64,000 bases of DNA from CAJCJE01 sp036494465 (GCA_036494465.1 DASXOJ010000250.1:12283-76282), one strand, 5' to 3'; numbered from the stretch's first letter, positions 18,690 to 28,027 are shown. The notes: generated by a model from the letters alone, not told the origin. Translations and numbers: made by a program.

Positions 18690-19460
18690 ATGAATATCCT
18701 TGTTTCCGGGATCATCTGGGTTCTCGGTTCCGCGCTCATCGCGGTCGGGATCGCATACTTGTTGCACCGGAGGAACCCGGCGGAAAACCGGTCGTCGAAC
18801 AACGATTCGGCCAGCAATGTGTTCACCATTGTGGGTGGTCTTCAGGCGGTGCTCATCGCATTCGTGCTGATTTCCCTTTTCGACAACGTGAGCACCGTGT
18901 CCACCGAATCGTCCACCGAGGCGAACGGAATCGTCGCTGTCTACTGGGACGCCGACTCGTTACCCGCGCCCGCGAAGACCAAGATCCAGCAGCTGTGCGT
19001 CGACTACGCCAACACGGTGATCAACACCGAGTGGTCCCAACTGGCGAACGGCGCGACCTCGGTCACCGGACCCGGCTGGCAGCAACTGCAGAGCCTGCAC
19101 AGCGCGATCACCGACGCCGCGGTCAGCAACGACGACGACTGGCGGCTCAACGAGAAGACCGACGCGGCCAACCAGCTCTGGCAGGTCTTCCAGGCGCGCC
19201 AGAGCCGCCTCAGCGCGGCCGGCGGCGGCGGAGTCAGCCTGGTCGTCTGGCTCGCCATGGTCGTCGGCAGCCTGCTCACTCTCGCGCTGGCCTACCTGTT
19301 CGGCGGCGCCAAACTCGTGCCGCACATGGTCATGGTCGGCGTGCTCGCGGGCACCATCGCCATGCTGCTGTTCGCCGTGTCCCAGATGCAGGACCCGTTC
19401 ACCGGCGGAGCCGCGGTCGGACCCGACGCGTTCACCTCCGCGCTCAACAGACTGCAGTGA
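18690..19460 (+). CDS. DUF4239 family membrane protein
   Basis: 256 residues. N-terminal transmembrane helix (ILVSGIIWVLGSALIAVGIAYLL), a second at ~45-65 (VFTIVGGLQAVLIAFVLISL), a ~120-residue helical soluble part, and two C-terminal helices (GVSLVVWLAMVVGSLLTLALAY and MVMVGVLAGTIAMLLFAV). This matches DUF4239 (bestrophin-like) architecture; the function is uncharacterised. ATG at 18690. It is divergent from the propeller gene with 91 bp between them. Confidence 0.7.
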   Translation: MNILVSGIIWVLGSALIAVGIAYLLHRRNPAENRSSNNDSASNVFTIVGGLQAVLIAFVLISLFDNVSTVSTESSTEANGIVAVYWDADSLPAPAKTKIQQLCVDYANTVINTEWSQLANGATSVTGPGWQQLQSLHSAITDAAVSNDDDWRLNEKTDAANQLWQVFQARQSRLSAAGGGGVSLVVWLAMVVGSLLTLALAYLFGGAKLVPHMVMVGVLAGTIAMLLFAVSQMQDPFTGGAAVGPDAFTSALNRLQ

Positions 19461-19538
19461 CGGCGCGTTGACCGAACCTCAAGCCGGATGCTTGTACGGT
19501 TGGTCCGGCACAGCCGTCCGCCACCACGAGGGAGACCC

Positions 19539-20132
19539 ATGACCACCGACACGGTCACCGAACAGGTCGTGCTGCTCACCGAAACCGGCGAGCCGGCAGG
19601 GGTCACGCCCAAGGCGACCGTGCACACCACGGACACCCCGCTGCACCTCGCGTTCTCCTGCTACCTGTTCAACACCGACGGTCAACTCCTGCTCACCCAG
19701 CGCGCGCTGTCCAAACCGACCTGGCCCGGTGTGTGGACCAACAGTTGCTGCGGCCACCCGGCCCCCGGCGAGAACCTCGCCGACGCGGTCCGGCGCAGGC
19801 TCCAGCGCGAACTCGGCATCACCGTCGACGAGGTCACTCTGGTGCTGCCGAAGTTCCGCTACCGCGCGGTGATGACCAACGGCATGGTCGAAAACGAGAT
19901 GTGCCCGGTGTTCCGCGCGTTCACCGACGCCGACGCGATCCCGGCCGCTGACGAGGTCGAAGCCTTCCAGTGGGCCGACTGGTCCGGACTGGCAGGCGAC
20001 GTGCTCGCCGGCCGCCGCGCCATCTCGCCCTGGTGTCTCGACCAGATCACCGAACTGGCCACCTTCCCGGCCGACCCCCGCGACTGGCCCACCGGTGACC
20101 CAGCCGACCTTCCGCCTGCCGCCCGGATCTGA
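19539..20132 (+). CDS. idi: Isopentenyl-diphosphate delta-isomerase, type I
   Basis: 197 residues. A Nudix-fold enzyme interconverting IPP and DMAPP for isoprenoid synthesis. Catalytic Cys71 lies in TNSCCGHP and catalytic Glu120 in ENEMCPVF; the Nudix-like helix is LADAVRRRLQRELGI. ATG at 19539 follows GGGAG. Type I enzymes use Mg/Mn and need no flavin. It lies ~2.5 kb from the encapsulin pair, whose family often packages terpene-related enzymes, but is on the other strand with two genes between. Confidence 0.92.
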   Translation: MTTDTVTEQVVLLTETGEPAGVTPKATVHTTDTPLHLAFSCYLFNTDGQLLLTQRALSKPTWPGVWTNSCCGHPAPGENLADAVRRRLQRELGITVDEVTLVLPKFRYRAVMTNGMVENEMCPVFRAFTDADAIPAADEVEAFQWADWSGLAGDVLAGRRAISPWCLDQITELATFPADPRDWPTGDPADLPPAARI

Positions 20133-20243
20133 CCCCGCCTGACCAGCACCGACACTGCCTGACCGGGTCCTCCCCGGCGTGCCGCGACGCCAAGTCACCA
20201 GATCCCGCCCGCGTGATGTCGTACCCTGCGGATACTCTCGAAC

Positions 20244-22358
20244 ATGGGTTCGGCAGCTGACGCCGGGCCCGATCTGGCTGCGCGCGACCTGGGAGAAGAA
20301 GCTTCCGTGACTGCTGAGACCCTGTACGGGGCCGACGACCTCACCCACCTGGAAGGTCTGGAAGCGGTCCGCAAACGACCCGGCATGTACATCGGTTCCA
20401 CCGACAGCCGGGGCATCAACCACCTCTTCACCGAGATCGTCGACAACTCCACCGACGAGGGCATCACCGGCGACGCGAGCAAGATCGTCGTCACCCTGCA
20501 CGCCGACGGCAGCATCCAGGTCGACGACGACGGCCGCGGCATCCCCACCGGCACGCACGCCAAATCCGGTCTCTCCGGCGTCGAACTCGTGCTCACCCGG
20601 CTGCACGCGGGCGGCAAGTTCGGCGGCTCCGGCTACAAGACCTCCGGTGGTCTGCACGGCGTCGGCGCCTCCGCCGTCAACGCGCTGTCCCGTCGCTTCG
20701 ACGTGACCGTCAAGCGCGAGGGCAAAGTTCACCAGATGTCCTTCGCGCACGGCGTTCCCGGCGAGTTCGACGGACCCGGCCCCAAAGCCAAGTTCACGCA
20801 GCGCTCCGGCCTGCGCGTGATCGGCAAGATGAAGCGCGGCGAGTCCGGCGGGACGTCCATCCGCTACTGGTACGACCCGCGCTACTTCGACAACGGCGCC
20901 GCACTGGACGTCGAGGCCGTGCGCGCCAAAATGCGCAACACGGCCTTTCTGGTGCCAGGCGTCGCCTACGTGCTGCGCCAAGCCCTCGAGGACCGAATCG
21001 ACGAAGAGGTCTTCCACTTCGCGCACGGCCTGCAGGACATGGTCGACTTTCTCACCCCGGACGGCGAACGCGCGGTGTCCGGCATACTGATGGCCAAGGG
21101 TGAGGGCATCTACTACGAGAACGCCGCCGACGAGAACGGCGTGATGCGGTCCAAAGTGGAGCGCAAGGCCGAGATCGAGGTCGCCTTCCGCTGGGGCACC
21201 GGCTACGAGCGCACCGTCGAGTCCTTCACCAACACCATCCGCAACGTGCACGGCGGCACCCACCGCAAGGGCTTCGAACGCGCTGCGCTGCGCTCGATCC
21301 AGGACGCGATCGGCAAGACCCGCGGCCTGCTCAAGCCCAAGGAAGACCCGCCAACCCTGGACGACGTGTTCGAGGGCATGACCGCGGTCATCCACGTGCG
21401 CATTCCCGAACCGCAGTTCACCTCGCAGACCAAGGACGAACTGTCCACCGCTGGCATCGTCAAGGTCATGCAGGCGGTCGTCGAGAAGCACGTCAAGGAA
21501 TGGGTCGACGACCGCAAGACCAAGTCCGAAGCCAAGATCGTGCTGCAGAAAGTCGTCGACGCCTCCCGCGTCCGCCTCACCCAGAAGCAGCAGAAGGACG
21601 CCGCCCGGCGCAAGACCGCGCTGGAAGGCGCGGCCATGCCAGCGAAGCTGGTCGACTGCCGGATCAACTCGGTCGAGCGCAGCGAACTGTTCCTGGTCGA
21701 GGGCGAGAGCGCGCTCGGTTCGGCCAAGATGGCGCGAGTGTCGGAATACCAGGCGCTGCTTCCGTTGCGCGGCAAGATCCTCAATGTGCAGAAGGCCAGC
21801 CTGGCCGACACCCTGCGCAACGTGGAGGTCTCCACCATCGTGCAGGTGCTCGGCGCGGGCAGCGGTCGCACCTTCGAGCTGGATCAGATGCGGTACGGCC
21901 GGGTGATTCTGATGGCCGACGCCGATGTGGACGGTTCGCACATCAGGACGCTGCTGATCACCCTGTTCGCCAAGTACCTGCGGCCGGTCATCGCGGACGG
22001 CAGGCTGTACTCGGCCATGCCCCCGCTGCACAAGGTGGTCACCAAGGGCCGCAACCCGGAGACACACTTCACCTTCAACCAGCGCCAGATGGAGCAGACC
22101 GTCGCGCGGTTGGAGAAGGCTGGCAAGACGGTGTCCAAGCCGGTGCCCCGGTTCAAGGGTCTTGGCGAGATGGACGCGGACGAGTTGTGGGAGACCACGA
22201 TGAACCCGGTCACCCGCTCGGTCCGCCGCATCACCATGGATGACGTGGATGCCGCGGAAGCCGCGCTGGAACTGCTGATGGGCGAGAAGGTCGAACCGAG
22301 GCGCAACTGGCTGGTCGAGTCGTCCTCGCGGGTCGACCAAGAAGCCATCGACATCTGA
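20244..22358 (+). CDS. parE: DNA topoisomerase IV subunit B (ParE/ParY type)
   Basis: 704 residues. GHKL ATPase: EIVDNSTDEG, DDDGRGIPTG, then GGLHGVGASAVNALS. A transducer domain is followed by Toprim with EGESALGSAKMARVSEYQALLP and DADVDGSH. The sequence follows the actinobacterial second type II topoisomerase, not gyrase. It pairs with the adjacent ParC to decatenate chromosomes. ATG at 20244 is preceded at 7 nt by GATACT, suggesting a leaderless transcript; a GTG at 20307 with AGAAGAAG upstream is the alternative. The downstream parC starts 34 nt after the stop. Confidence 0.88.
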   Translation: MGSAADAGPDLAARDLGEEASVTAETLYGADDLTHLEGLEAVRKRPGMYIGSTDSRGINHLFTEIVDNSTDEGITGDASKIVVTLHADGSIQVDDDGRGIPTGTHAKSGLSGVELVLTRLHAGGKFGGSGYKTSGGLHGVGASAVNALSRRFDVTVKREGKVHQMSFAHGVPGEFDGPGPKAKFTQRSGLRVIGKMKRGESGGTSIRYWYDPRYFDNGAALDVEAVRAKMRNTAFLVPGVAYVLRQALEDRIDEEVFHFAHGLQDMVDFLTPDGERAVSGILMAKGEGIYYENAADENGVMRSKVERKAEIEVAFRWGTGYERTVESFTNTIRNVHGGTHRKGFERAALRSIQDAIGKTRGLLKPKEDPPTLDDVFEGMTAVIHVRIPEPQFTSQTKDELSTAGIVKVMQAVVEKHVKEWVDDRKTKSEAKIVLQKVVDASRVRLTQKQQKDAARRKTALEGAAMPAKLVDCRINSVERSELFLVEGESALGSAKMARVSEYQALLPLRGKILNVQKASLADTLRNVEVSTIVQVLGAGSGRTFELDQMRYGRVILMADADVDGSHIRTLLITLFAKYLRPVIADGRLYSAMPPLHKVVTKGRNPETHFTFNQRQMEQTVARLEKAGKTVSKPVPRFKGLGEMDADELWETTMNPVTRSVRRITMDDVDAAEAALELLMGEKVEPRRNWLVESSSRVDQEAIDI

Positions 22359-22392
22359 GCAAGGGCCTTTGGTTCTAAGGAGAAGTTGAACA

Positions 22393-25300
22393 ATGGCCAA
22401 GCACAAGGGCCGCCCAGCCAGCAAGATCGATCCGGCAGCCTTCGACTCGGCAGGCGCGCAAGTCTACGAAAATCCGCTGCGCACCGAGATCGAGGACTCC
22501 TACCTGGAGTACGCGTACTCGGTCATCCACTCGCGGGCGCTGCCGGACGCGCGGGACGGTCTCAAGCCGGTGCACCGCCGCATCATGTACTCGATGCACC
22601 AGCAGGGCTACCGCCCGAACTCGCCTTACGTGAAGTCCTCCCGTGTGGTCGGCGACGTGATGGGCCGTTACCACCCGCACGGTGACGTGGCCATCTACGA
22701 AGCGATGGTGCGCCTTGCGCAGGACTTCTCGCTCAACGCGCCGCTGGTCGACGGACATGGAAACTTTGGTACGCAGGACGATGGCCCGGCTGCGAGCCGA
22801 TACTGCCTGACCGGTGATACGCGTATCCGATTGGCCGATGGATCGAGCCCTCGCATCGCAGACCTGGTGAACCTGCCCGCCGACTCGGAGGCGGACGCCG
22901 ACTTCGAGGTCCTGGATAAGGACGGCAAGGCCGTTCGGGTCAACAAGGTCTTCAACTCCGGCGTACACCCGGTCCTGCGGATGCGGACGAAGATGGGATT
23001 CTCACTGAGCGGCAGCGAGAACCACCTCGTGCTGTGCCTGGAAGCCCCCATGGGTGTGCCGATCTTCCAGTGGCGCAGGCTGGATGAGGTCAAGCCGGGC
23101 GCGGTCGTGTGCATCGCGCGGAACGCCTGGATGGAGGTCACCCCGACAGCTCGCGAATATATGCTCGGTGTGTTGGCAGGTGCCTGGGTCTCCGAGGGAT
23201 TCGCCAGTGAGCACCGCGCCGGCTTCAACAACACCGACGAGCACTTCTTCGACGAGGTGCTGCACGCCTACGACCAGATCGTCGGCGGAAACCGCTACAT
23301 TTCCGAACGCCAGACCAGGCGTGACCGCAAGCGAATTCACGAACTCGACATCCAGGAGTTCCGCGGTGGTATGGATGCCTTCCGGGCGAGTCCACTTGGC
23401 GAACTCATCGGTGCCCAGGCGCGGGACAAGTACGTTCCAGACTTCGTCTGGCAGGGCGGCTGGGGAGTCAAGCGCGCCTTCCTGATGGCCGCTTTCGAGG
23501 GCGATGGCGGCGTTCGGGTCGCGTTGGACGGCTTCACTATCCAATATTCTTCCTACAGTGAGCGTCTGTCACGAGAGTTGCAGGAGTTGCTTGCCGAATT
23601 CGGCGTGTCGGCACGGCTTTGCAACTATACCCGGCAGAGCGGTTCGGTCGAGTATCGTCTGGTGGTTTCCGGCCTGAGCAATGTTCGAGGCTACGCGGAG
23701 CGGGTCGGGTTCCTGCGAACGAAGCAGGCGAAGCTCCGTGAGTTGCTGACTCGTTCACCGCTACGGCCGCATCGCCTCAGCCATGACCATGTTCCCTTTG
23801 TCGCGGACTATGTGCGCAACGCGCTTGATTTTGGTCGGCGCGGCACCGGAAAGTCGTGGTTGACCAACCACGACTTCGATCGCCAGGAGCGTTGGGCAAC
23901 CGAGCGCCTGCGCATCATCGACCGGATCAAGGATCCGGAGATCCTCGCGACGATCCTGCCGATCATGGATTCTGGCTACCGCTTCGAGACTGTGACTTCG
24001 ATCGAGCGAGCCGAGGCTGAGCAGGTCTATTCGGTTCGAGTCGAGTCGGAGGACCATTCGTTCCTCGCCGGTGGCTTCGTCAATCACAACACCGAGGCTC
24101 GACTGTCCAATGAGGCCATGCTGCTGGTCGGCGAACTCGGCGAGGACACCATCGATTTCCGGCCGAACTACGACGGTTCCGAGCTGGAGCCGACCGTTCT
24201 CCCTGCCGCTTTCCCGAATCTGCTGGTGAACGGCACGTCCGGGATCGCGGTCGGCATGGCCACCAACATGATTCCGCACAACCTCGGTGAGGTGATCTCG
24301 GCGGCGCGCTGGCTGATCACGCATCCGACCGCGTCGCTGGACGACCTGATGAAGCGCATTCCCGGGCCGGACCTGCCGACCGGCGGCATGCTGCTCGGCC
24401 TTGACGAGGTGCGCAAGGCGTACGAGACCGGTCGCGGCGTGGTGCGGATGCGCGCGCGGGTGGAGACCGGGCCGCTGGAGGGCAGCCGGGGTCGTCAGGC
24501 GATCACGGTAACCGAACTGCCTTACGGTGTCGGACCGGAGAAGATCATCGAGAAGATCACCGACGAGGTCACGAAGTCCAAGCGGCTCACCGGAATCGCG
24601 GACGTGAAGGACCTGACCGACCGGGAGAACGGTACCCGGCTGGTGATCGAGTGCAAGGTGGGCGTGAACCCGACCGCGCTGCTCGCCGACCTGTACCGGT
24701 TGACGCCGATGGAGCAGTCCTTCGGCATCAACAACCTGGTGCTGGTCGACGGGCAGCCGCAGACGCTGGGGCTCAAGGCGCTGCTTGAGGTGTTCCTCAA
24801 GCACCGCTACGAGGTGGTGACGCGGCGGACCCGGTACCGGCGGCGCAAGCGCGAGGAGCGGTTGCACCTGGTCGAGGGCCTGCTGATCGCCCTGCTGGAC
24901 ATCGACAAGGTGATCCAGCTGATCCGGACCAGCGAGAACGCGCAGGTGGCCAAGGACGGCCTGATCAAGCGGTTCAAGCTCTCCGAGGTCCAGGCGACCT
25001 ACATCCTGGACACGCCGCTGCGCCGGTTGACCAAGTTCGACAAGATCGAGCTGGAGGGCGAACAGGACCGGCTGCGCGCGGAGATCGCCGAGCTGAGCAC
25101 GATCCTGGACGACGAGTCGGTGCTGAAGAAGCTGGTCTCGGACGAGCTCGCCAAGGTGGCCAAGGATCTGGCTGGTCCGCGCCGGACCGCGTTGATCGAC
25201 GGTGACCTCAAGGAGGTGCTGGCGGCGTCGGTGCCCGCCGGTCCGCTGGAGGTGGCCGACGATCCGTGCCAGGTGATCCTGTCGGCGACCGGGCTGGTCG

Positions 25301-26163
25301 CGCGGACGGCGGCCGAGTCGGAGGAGTCGTCGGAGGCGCGCAAGCGCAGTGGCAGGGCTCGGCACGACGCGGTCGCGGCGATCGTGCACACCACCGCTCG
25401 TGGCCAGATCCTGCTGATCACCAACCGAGGTCGCGGCGTCAAAACGGATGTGTTGCCGTTGCCGGTGTTGCCGGACGCCGAGGGCACGGTGTCGGTGAGC
25501 GGCGGCATGGCCGCGAACGAGCTGGCGGCGTTGGACAAGGGCGAGAAGGTGATCGGCATCGCTCCGCTGGCGGAGGAGGGTTCGCCGGGTATCGCGCTCG
25601 GTACGAAGCTCGGCGTGGTGAAGGTGTGTTCGCCGGAGTGGCCGGTGCGCTCGGACGAGTTCGAGGTGATCACGCTCAAGGACGGCGACGAGGTGATCGG
25701 CGCGACCTGGCTGACGGACGGCTCGGAGACCCTGGCGTTCGTGTCCTCGGAGGCGTCGCTGTTGCGGTACGCGGCGTCGCTGGTGCGGCCCCAGGGCTTG
25801 AAGGGCGGCGGCATGGCGGGCATCAACCTGACCGGCGACGCGCACGCGGTGTTCTTCGCCGCGCTTCGGACGGATGATTCCGAACATGGTGAACCGCTGG
25901 TTGTCACCTCGACCGGGATGACGGTGAAGGTGACACCGTTCGAGGAGTATCCGGCCAAGGGCCGTGCGACCGGCGGGGTTCGGGCGCAGCGGTTCCTGAA
26001 GGGCGAGGGTCCGTTGCGGCTGGCCTGGATCGGTTCGCGCCCGGCCGGCATGAGCGAGTCCGGCGCCCCGGTGGAACTGCCCGAAGTGGACATGCGGCGC
26101 GACGGTTCGGGTTCGGCGCATCCGGGTCCGGACGTGGTCGGCCACCTGATCGAGCGCGGCTAG
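22393..26163 (+). CDS. parC: DNA topoisomerase IV subunit A (ParC type) containing an intein
   Basis: 1256 codons encoding 827 extein residues plus a 429-residue intein. N-extein: RALPDARDGLKPVHRRIMY, GRYHPHGDVAIYEAMVR, GHGNFGTQDDGP and catalytic Tyr137 in ASRY. C-extein resumes TEARLSNEAMLL and continues through the tower and coiled coil to a C-terminal beta-pinwheel. No GyrA box (QRRGGKG) is present, supporting topoisomerase IV. The position equivalent to E. coli GyrA Ser83 is Val; the acidic residue of that region (Glu in IYEAMV) is kept. GGAG lies 9 nt before the ATG. Confidence 0.9.
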   Translation: MAKHKGRPASKIDPAAFDSAGAQVYENPLRTEIEDSYLEYAYSVIHSRALPDARDGLKPVHRRIMYSMHQQGYRPNSPYVKSSRVVGDVMGRYHPHGDVAIYEAMVRLAQDFSLNAPLVDGHGNFGTQDDGPAASRYCLTGDTRIRLADGSSPRIADLVNLPADSEADADFEVLDKDGKAVRVNKVFNSGVHPVLRMRTKMGFSLSGSENHLVLCLEAPMGVPIFQWRRLDEVKPGAVVCIARNAWMEVTPTAREYMLGVLAGAWVSEGFASEHRAGFNNTDEHFFDEVLHAYDQIVGGNRYISERQTRRDRKRIHELDIQEFRGGMDAFRASPLGELIGAQARDKYVPDFVWQGGWGVKRAFLMAAFEGDGGVRVALDGFTIQYSSYSERLSRELQELLAEFGVSARLCNYTRQSGSVEYRLVVSGLSNVRGYAERVGFLRTKQAKLRELLTRSPLRPHRLSHDHVPFVADYVRNALDFGRRGTGKSWLTNHDFDRQERWATERLRIIDRIKDPEILATILPIMDSGYRFETVTSIERAEAEQVYSVRVESEDHSFLAGGFVNHNTEARLSNEAMLLVGELGEDTIDFRPNYDGSELEPTVLPAAFPNLLVNGTSGIAVGMATNMIPHNLGEVISAARWLITHPTASLDDLMKRIPGPDLPTGGMLLGLDEVRKAYETGRGVVRMRARVETGPLEGSRGRQAITVTELPYGVGPEKIIEKITDEVTKSKRLTGIADVKDLTDRENGTRLVIECKVGVNPTALLADLYRLTPMEQSFGINNLVLVDGQPQTLGLKALLEVFLKHRYEVVTRRTRYRRRKREERLHLVEGLLIALLDIDKVIQLIRTSENAQVAKDGLIKRFKLSEVQATYILDTPLRRLTKFDKIELEGEQDRLRAEIAELSTILDDESVLKKLVSDELAKVAKDLAGPRRTALIDGDLKEVLAASVPAGPLEVADDPCQVILSATGLVARTAAESEESSEARKRSGRARHDAVAAIVHTTARGQILLITNRGRGVKTDVLPLPVLPDAEGTVSVSGGMAANELAALDKGEKVIGIAPLAEEGSPGIALGTKLGVVKVCSPEWPVRSDEFEVITLKDGDEVIGATWLTDGSETLAFVSSEASLLRYAASLVRPQGLKGGGMAGINLTGDAHAVFFAALRTDDSEHGEPLVVTSTGMTVKVTPFEEYPAKGRATGGVRAQRFLKGEGPLRLAWIGSRPAGMSESGAPVELPEVDMRRDGSGSAHPGPDVVGHLIERG
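22804..24090 (+). mobile_element. Intein with LAGLIDADG homing endonuclease in ParC
   Basis: In-frame insertion of 429 residues, Cys138 to Asn566. Block A is CLTGDTRIRLADG, block B SGSENHLVL, block F VYSVRVESEDHSFLAGGFV, and block G VNHN; the C-extein +1 residue is Thr. LAGLIDADG motifs are LGVLAGAWVSEG (~258-269) and FLMAAFEGDGG (~363-373), so it may still be mobile. It interrupts exactly between the catalytic Tyr and Thr of RY|TEARL, the same junction used by mycobacterial GyrA inteins. Codons are visibly less GC-rich at third positions than in the exteins, suggesting transfer. Confidence 0.93.
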
Positions 26164-26164
26164 C

Positions 26165-26584
26165 GTGGCGATCCGGCGGCCCAATCCGTTGTGGTGGGTG
26201 TATTACGCCTACGGCGGTCGGCTGCCGGATCGGTATCAGGAGTGGGTGTTGCACGACTGCACCTGCCGGACCTGGCTGCTGCGGGTGTTCCTGCGCGGCT
26301 TCGTGCAGGTGCTGCCGGTCGCGATCGGTCTGCTGGTCGCGTTCCTGGTGCTGGGGTCGGGTTCGTGGCCGCTCGCCGTGGGCGCGGTCGTGCTCGGTCT
26401 GGTCGGCATGTTGCGGTATGTGTTGTCGTACTCGGTGGAGAGTGTGAACAGCAGGTTGTCGCGCTACGGCTACCCGCCCGGTTACGGCACCGAGGTCCGC
26501 AAGGCGCGCTACAAGGCCGCGCACGCCGACGAGCAGGCTCGGTACGAGGCGATCTGGCGGCCGAAGGACGACCAGGTACCGTAA
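26165..26584 (+). CDS. DUF5313 membrane protein, copy 1
   Basis: 139 residues. N-terminal RRPNPLWWVYYAYGGRLPDRY, two adjacent transmembrane helices (~48-90), then a basic amphipathic tail VRKARYKAAHADEQARYEA. This is the DUF5313 pattern of actinobacteria; function unknown. The GTG start lies one base after the parC stop, so it is translationally coupled to topoisomerase IV. A paralogue follows immediately. Confidence 0.7.
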   Translation: MAIRRPNPLWWVYYAYGGRLPDRYQEWVLHDCTCRTWLLRVFLRGFVQVLPVAIGLLVAFLVLGSGSWPLAVGAVVLGLVGMLRYVLSYSVESVNSRLSRYGYPPGYGTEVRKARYKAAHADEQARYEAIWRPKDDQVP

Positions 26585-26589
26585 ACCTC

Positions 26590-27015
26590 GTGGTGAAGCA
26601 CCCTAATCCGATCCTGTGGATCTGGTACTGCTTCGGCGGTCGGCTGCCGGAGCGCTACCGCGACTGGGTGGTGCGCGACGCGACCGCGCGCACCTGGCTG
26701 TTCCGCGCGGTGGTGCGCGGGCTCGTGCAGGTGACGCCGTTCGCGGCGGTGTTCGTGGTGCTCGTCGTGGTGTTCGCTCATTCGTGGCTGATCGCGATCG
26801 TGGGCGTGGTGATCGGCATCGGCGCCATGCTGCCCTACTCGCTGGCCTACGCGGAGCACAGCGTGAACGCGCGCCTCGGCGCCTACGGGTTCCCGGCCGA
26901 TCACGCGAGCAACCTGCGCAAGGCGCGGTACAAGGCCGAGCACGCCGACGAGGACGAGCGCTACCGCGCCACCTGGCGAACCAACACCGACACCACCGGC
27001 GGCAATCCGGACTGA
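26590..27015 (+). CDS. DUF5313 membrane protein, copy 2
   Basis: 141 residues, paralogue of the preceding gene: HPNPILWIWYCFGGRLPERYRDWV, a helical pair (~48-90), then LRKARYKAEHADEDERY. It starts at GTG 26590 or 26593, 5-8 nt after the upstream stop. The tandem duplication suggests a heteromeric or redundant membrane role, unknown. Confidence 0.68.
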   Translation: MVKHPNPILWIWYCFGGRLPERYRDWVVRDATARTWLFRAVVRGLVQVTPFAAVFVVLVVVFAHSWLIAIVGVVIGIGAMLPYSLAYAEHSVNARLGAYGFPADHASNLRKARYKAEHADEDERYRATWRTNTDTTGGNPD

Positions 27016-27080
27016 TCGGGTTATCGGCTCCAACGCCGGGGTACTCGCTGAGTACGCACGGTAGAGAGGAGCTGGTCGCG

Positions 27081-27590
27081 GTGGATACCGAGCACGTCGC
27101 TTTTCTCGTTGTCGGCGTCGTCGTCGTTTTTCTGGTTGGCCAGTTGCTGATCAGCGCGGGCCGGCGTTATCTGGCCCGGTCCGCACCCGGTGAACAGGGC
27201 GCGGCCGCACCGGCGGCGACGCTGCTCGCGGTGCTGTTTCACCTGTTGACGCTCGGCATCGTCGCGCTGATCGCGGTCCTGCCCATCGGGGGCAGTTCGA
27301 CCACGAAGTTCCTGGTGCAGGCGGGCATTCTGCTGATCGCGCTGGCGATCATCTACGGCATCGCGCTGAACCTGCTCGGCAGACGACGGGACGAGGCGAT
27401 GGTCGCCGAGTTCGAGTCGCGCGCCCATCCGCCTGCCACCGATGCGCGGCTGACGGTGCGGCCGAAGGTCGACTACGACAACGGTGAGCTCGGGCACAGC
27501 GAATACGGCCGGGGGATTCCCAGTACCACGCCGATGGACCCGTCCTCGGGTACCGCGATGGGACAACCGGAGAGCTACGACTCGCTGTAA
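27081..27590 (+). CDS. Hypothetical membrane protein
   Basis: 169 residues from GTG 27081, preceded by GAGAGGAG at a distance of 13 nt. Hydrophobic helices at ~7-25 (VAFLVVGVVVVFLVGQLLI), ~45-65 (LLAVLFHLLTLGIVALIAV) and ~75-95 (FLVQAGILLIALAIIYGIAL), then a soluble polar tail ending PESYDSL. No family recognised. It lies between the DUF5313 pair and whiB on the same strand. Confidence 0.6.
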   Translation: MDTEHVAFLVVGVVVVFLVGQLLISAGRRYLARSAPGEQGAAAPAATLLAVLFHLLTLGIVALIAVLPIGGSSTTKFLVQAGILLIALAIIYGIALNLLGRRRDEAMVAEFESRAHPPATDARLTVRPKVDYDNGELGHSEYGRGIPSTTPMDPSSGTAMGQPESYDSL

Positions 27591-27625
27591 CGCCCGGTGG
27601 ACAAACAGCTTGGAGGTGGGGCGGC

Positions 27626-27967
27626 ATGGCCGATATTCGTCGGTTGCCGAGGCCGGTAGCGGAAGTGTGGGACTGGCAGTTGCGGGCCAGCTGCCGGGAC
27701 ATGGACGTCGACGTGTTCTTTCACCCCGAGCACGAACGCGGGGATATGAAGCAGGACAGGGAAGAACGCGCCAAGGCGCAGTGTCAGGGCTGCCCGGTGC
27801 GCGAACCGTGTTTGCAGCACGCGCTCGCGGTGCACGAGCCGTACGGGGTGTGGGGCGGGATGACCGCGCGGGAGCGCAACGCCGAACTCGCCGCGCGCCG
27901 CAAACAGAGCGGCCATGAGCACGGCAGCCGCAGATCGAGCAGTCACAAGGAGACCAGCGCGGCATGA
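27626..27967 (+). CDS. WhiB-family iron-sulfur transcription factor (WhiB3/WhiD-like)
   Basis: 113 residues. Four [4Fe-4S] ligands Cys23, Cys53, Cys56, Cys62 (SCRD, QCQGCPVREPC), the G-V-W-G-G turn at 74-78, and a basic C-terminus (AARRKQSGHEHGSRRSSS) for DNA contact. WDWQLRASCRDMDVDVFFHP with EPYGVWGG resembles the WhiB3/WhiD subgroup, which act with a sigma factor in redox response and sporulation. ATG at 27626 follows GGAGG. It is convergent with a sigma gene across a long bidirectional terminator. Confidence 0.85.
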   Translation: MADIRRLPRPVAEVWDWQLRASCRDMDVDVFFHPEHERGDMKQDREERAKAQCQGCPVREPCLQHALAVHEPYGVWGGMTARERNAELAARRKQSGHEHGSRRSSSHKETSAA

Positions 27968-27976
27968 CCGAAGGCT

Positions 27977-28021
27977 CGTGTCCCCGTGCGGCGCACCCTC
28001 CCCTTGCCGCGCGGGGACACG
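27977..28021. terminator. Bidirectional terminator between whiB and sigma factor genes
   Basis: A 16-bp stem (27977-27992 with 28006-28021; one T/G wobble) around a 13-nt loop. It lies between two convergent genes, 9 nt from whiB and 6 nt from the sigma stop, and serves both. Confidence 0.7.
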
Positions 28022-28027
28022 TCGGCG

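Noticed and set aside
19479..22424. 981-codon minus-strand open frame opposite parE
   Set aside because: Third-position GC shadow; the plus strand encodes idi and a complete ParE with ATPase and Toprim motifs.
20244..26163. Assignment as the main gyrB-gyrA pair
   Set aside because: No GyrA box, ParE/ParC-like sequence in Toprim and C-terminal regions, and no dnaA/recF neighbourhood.
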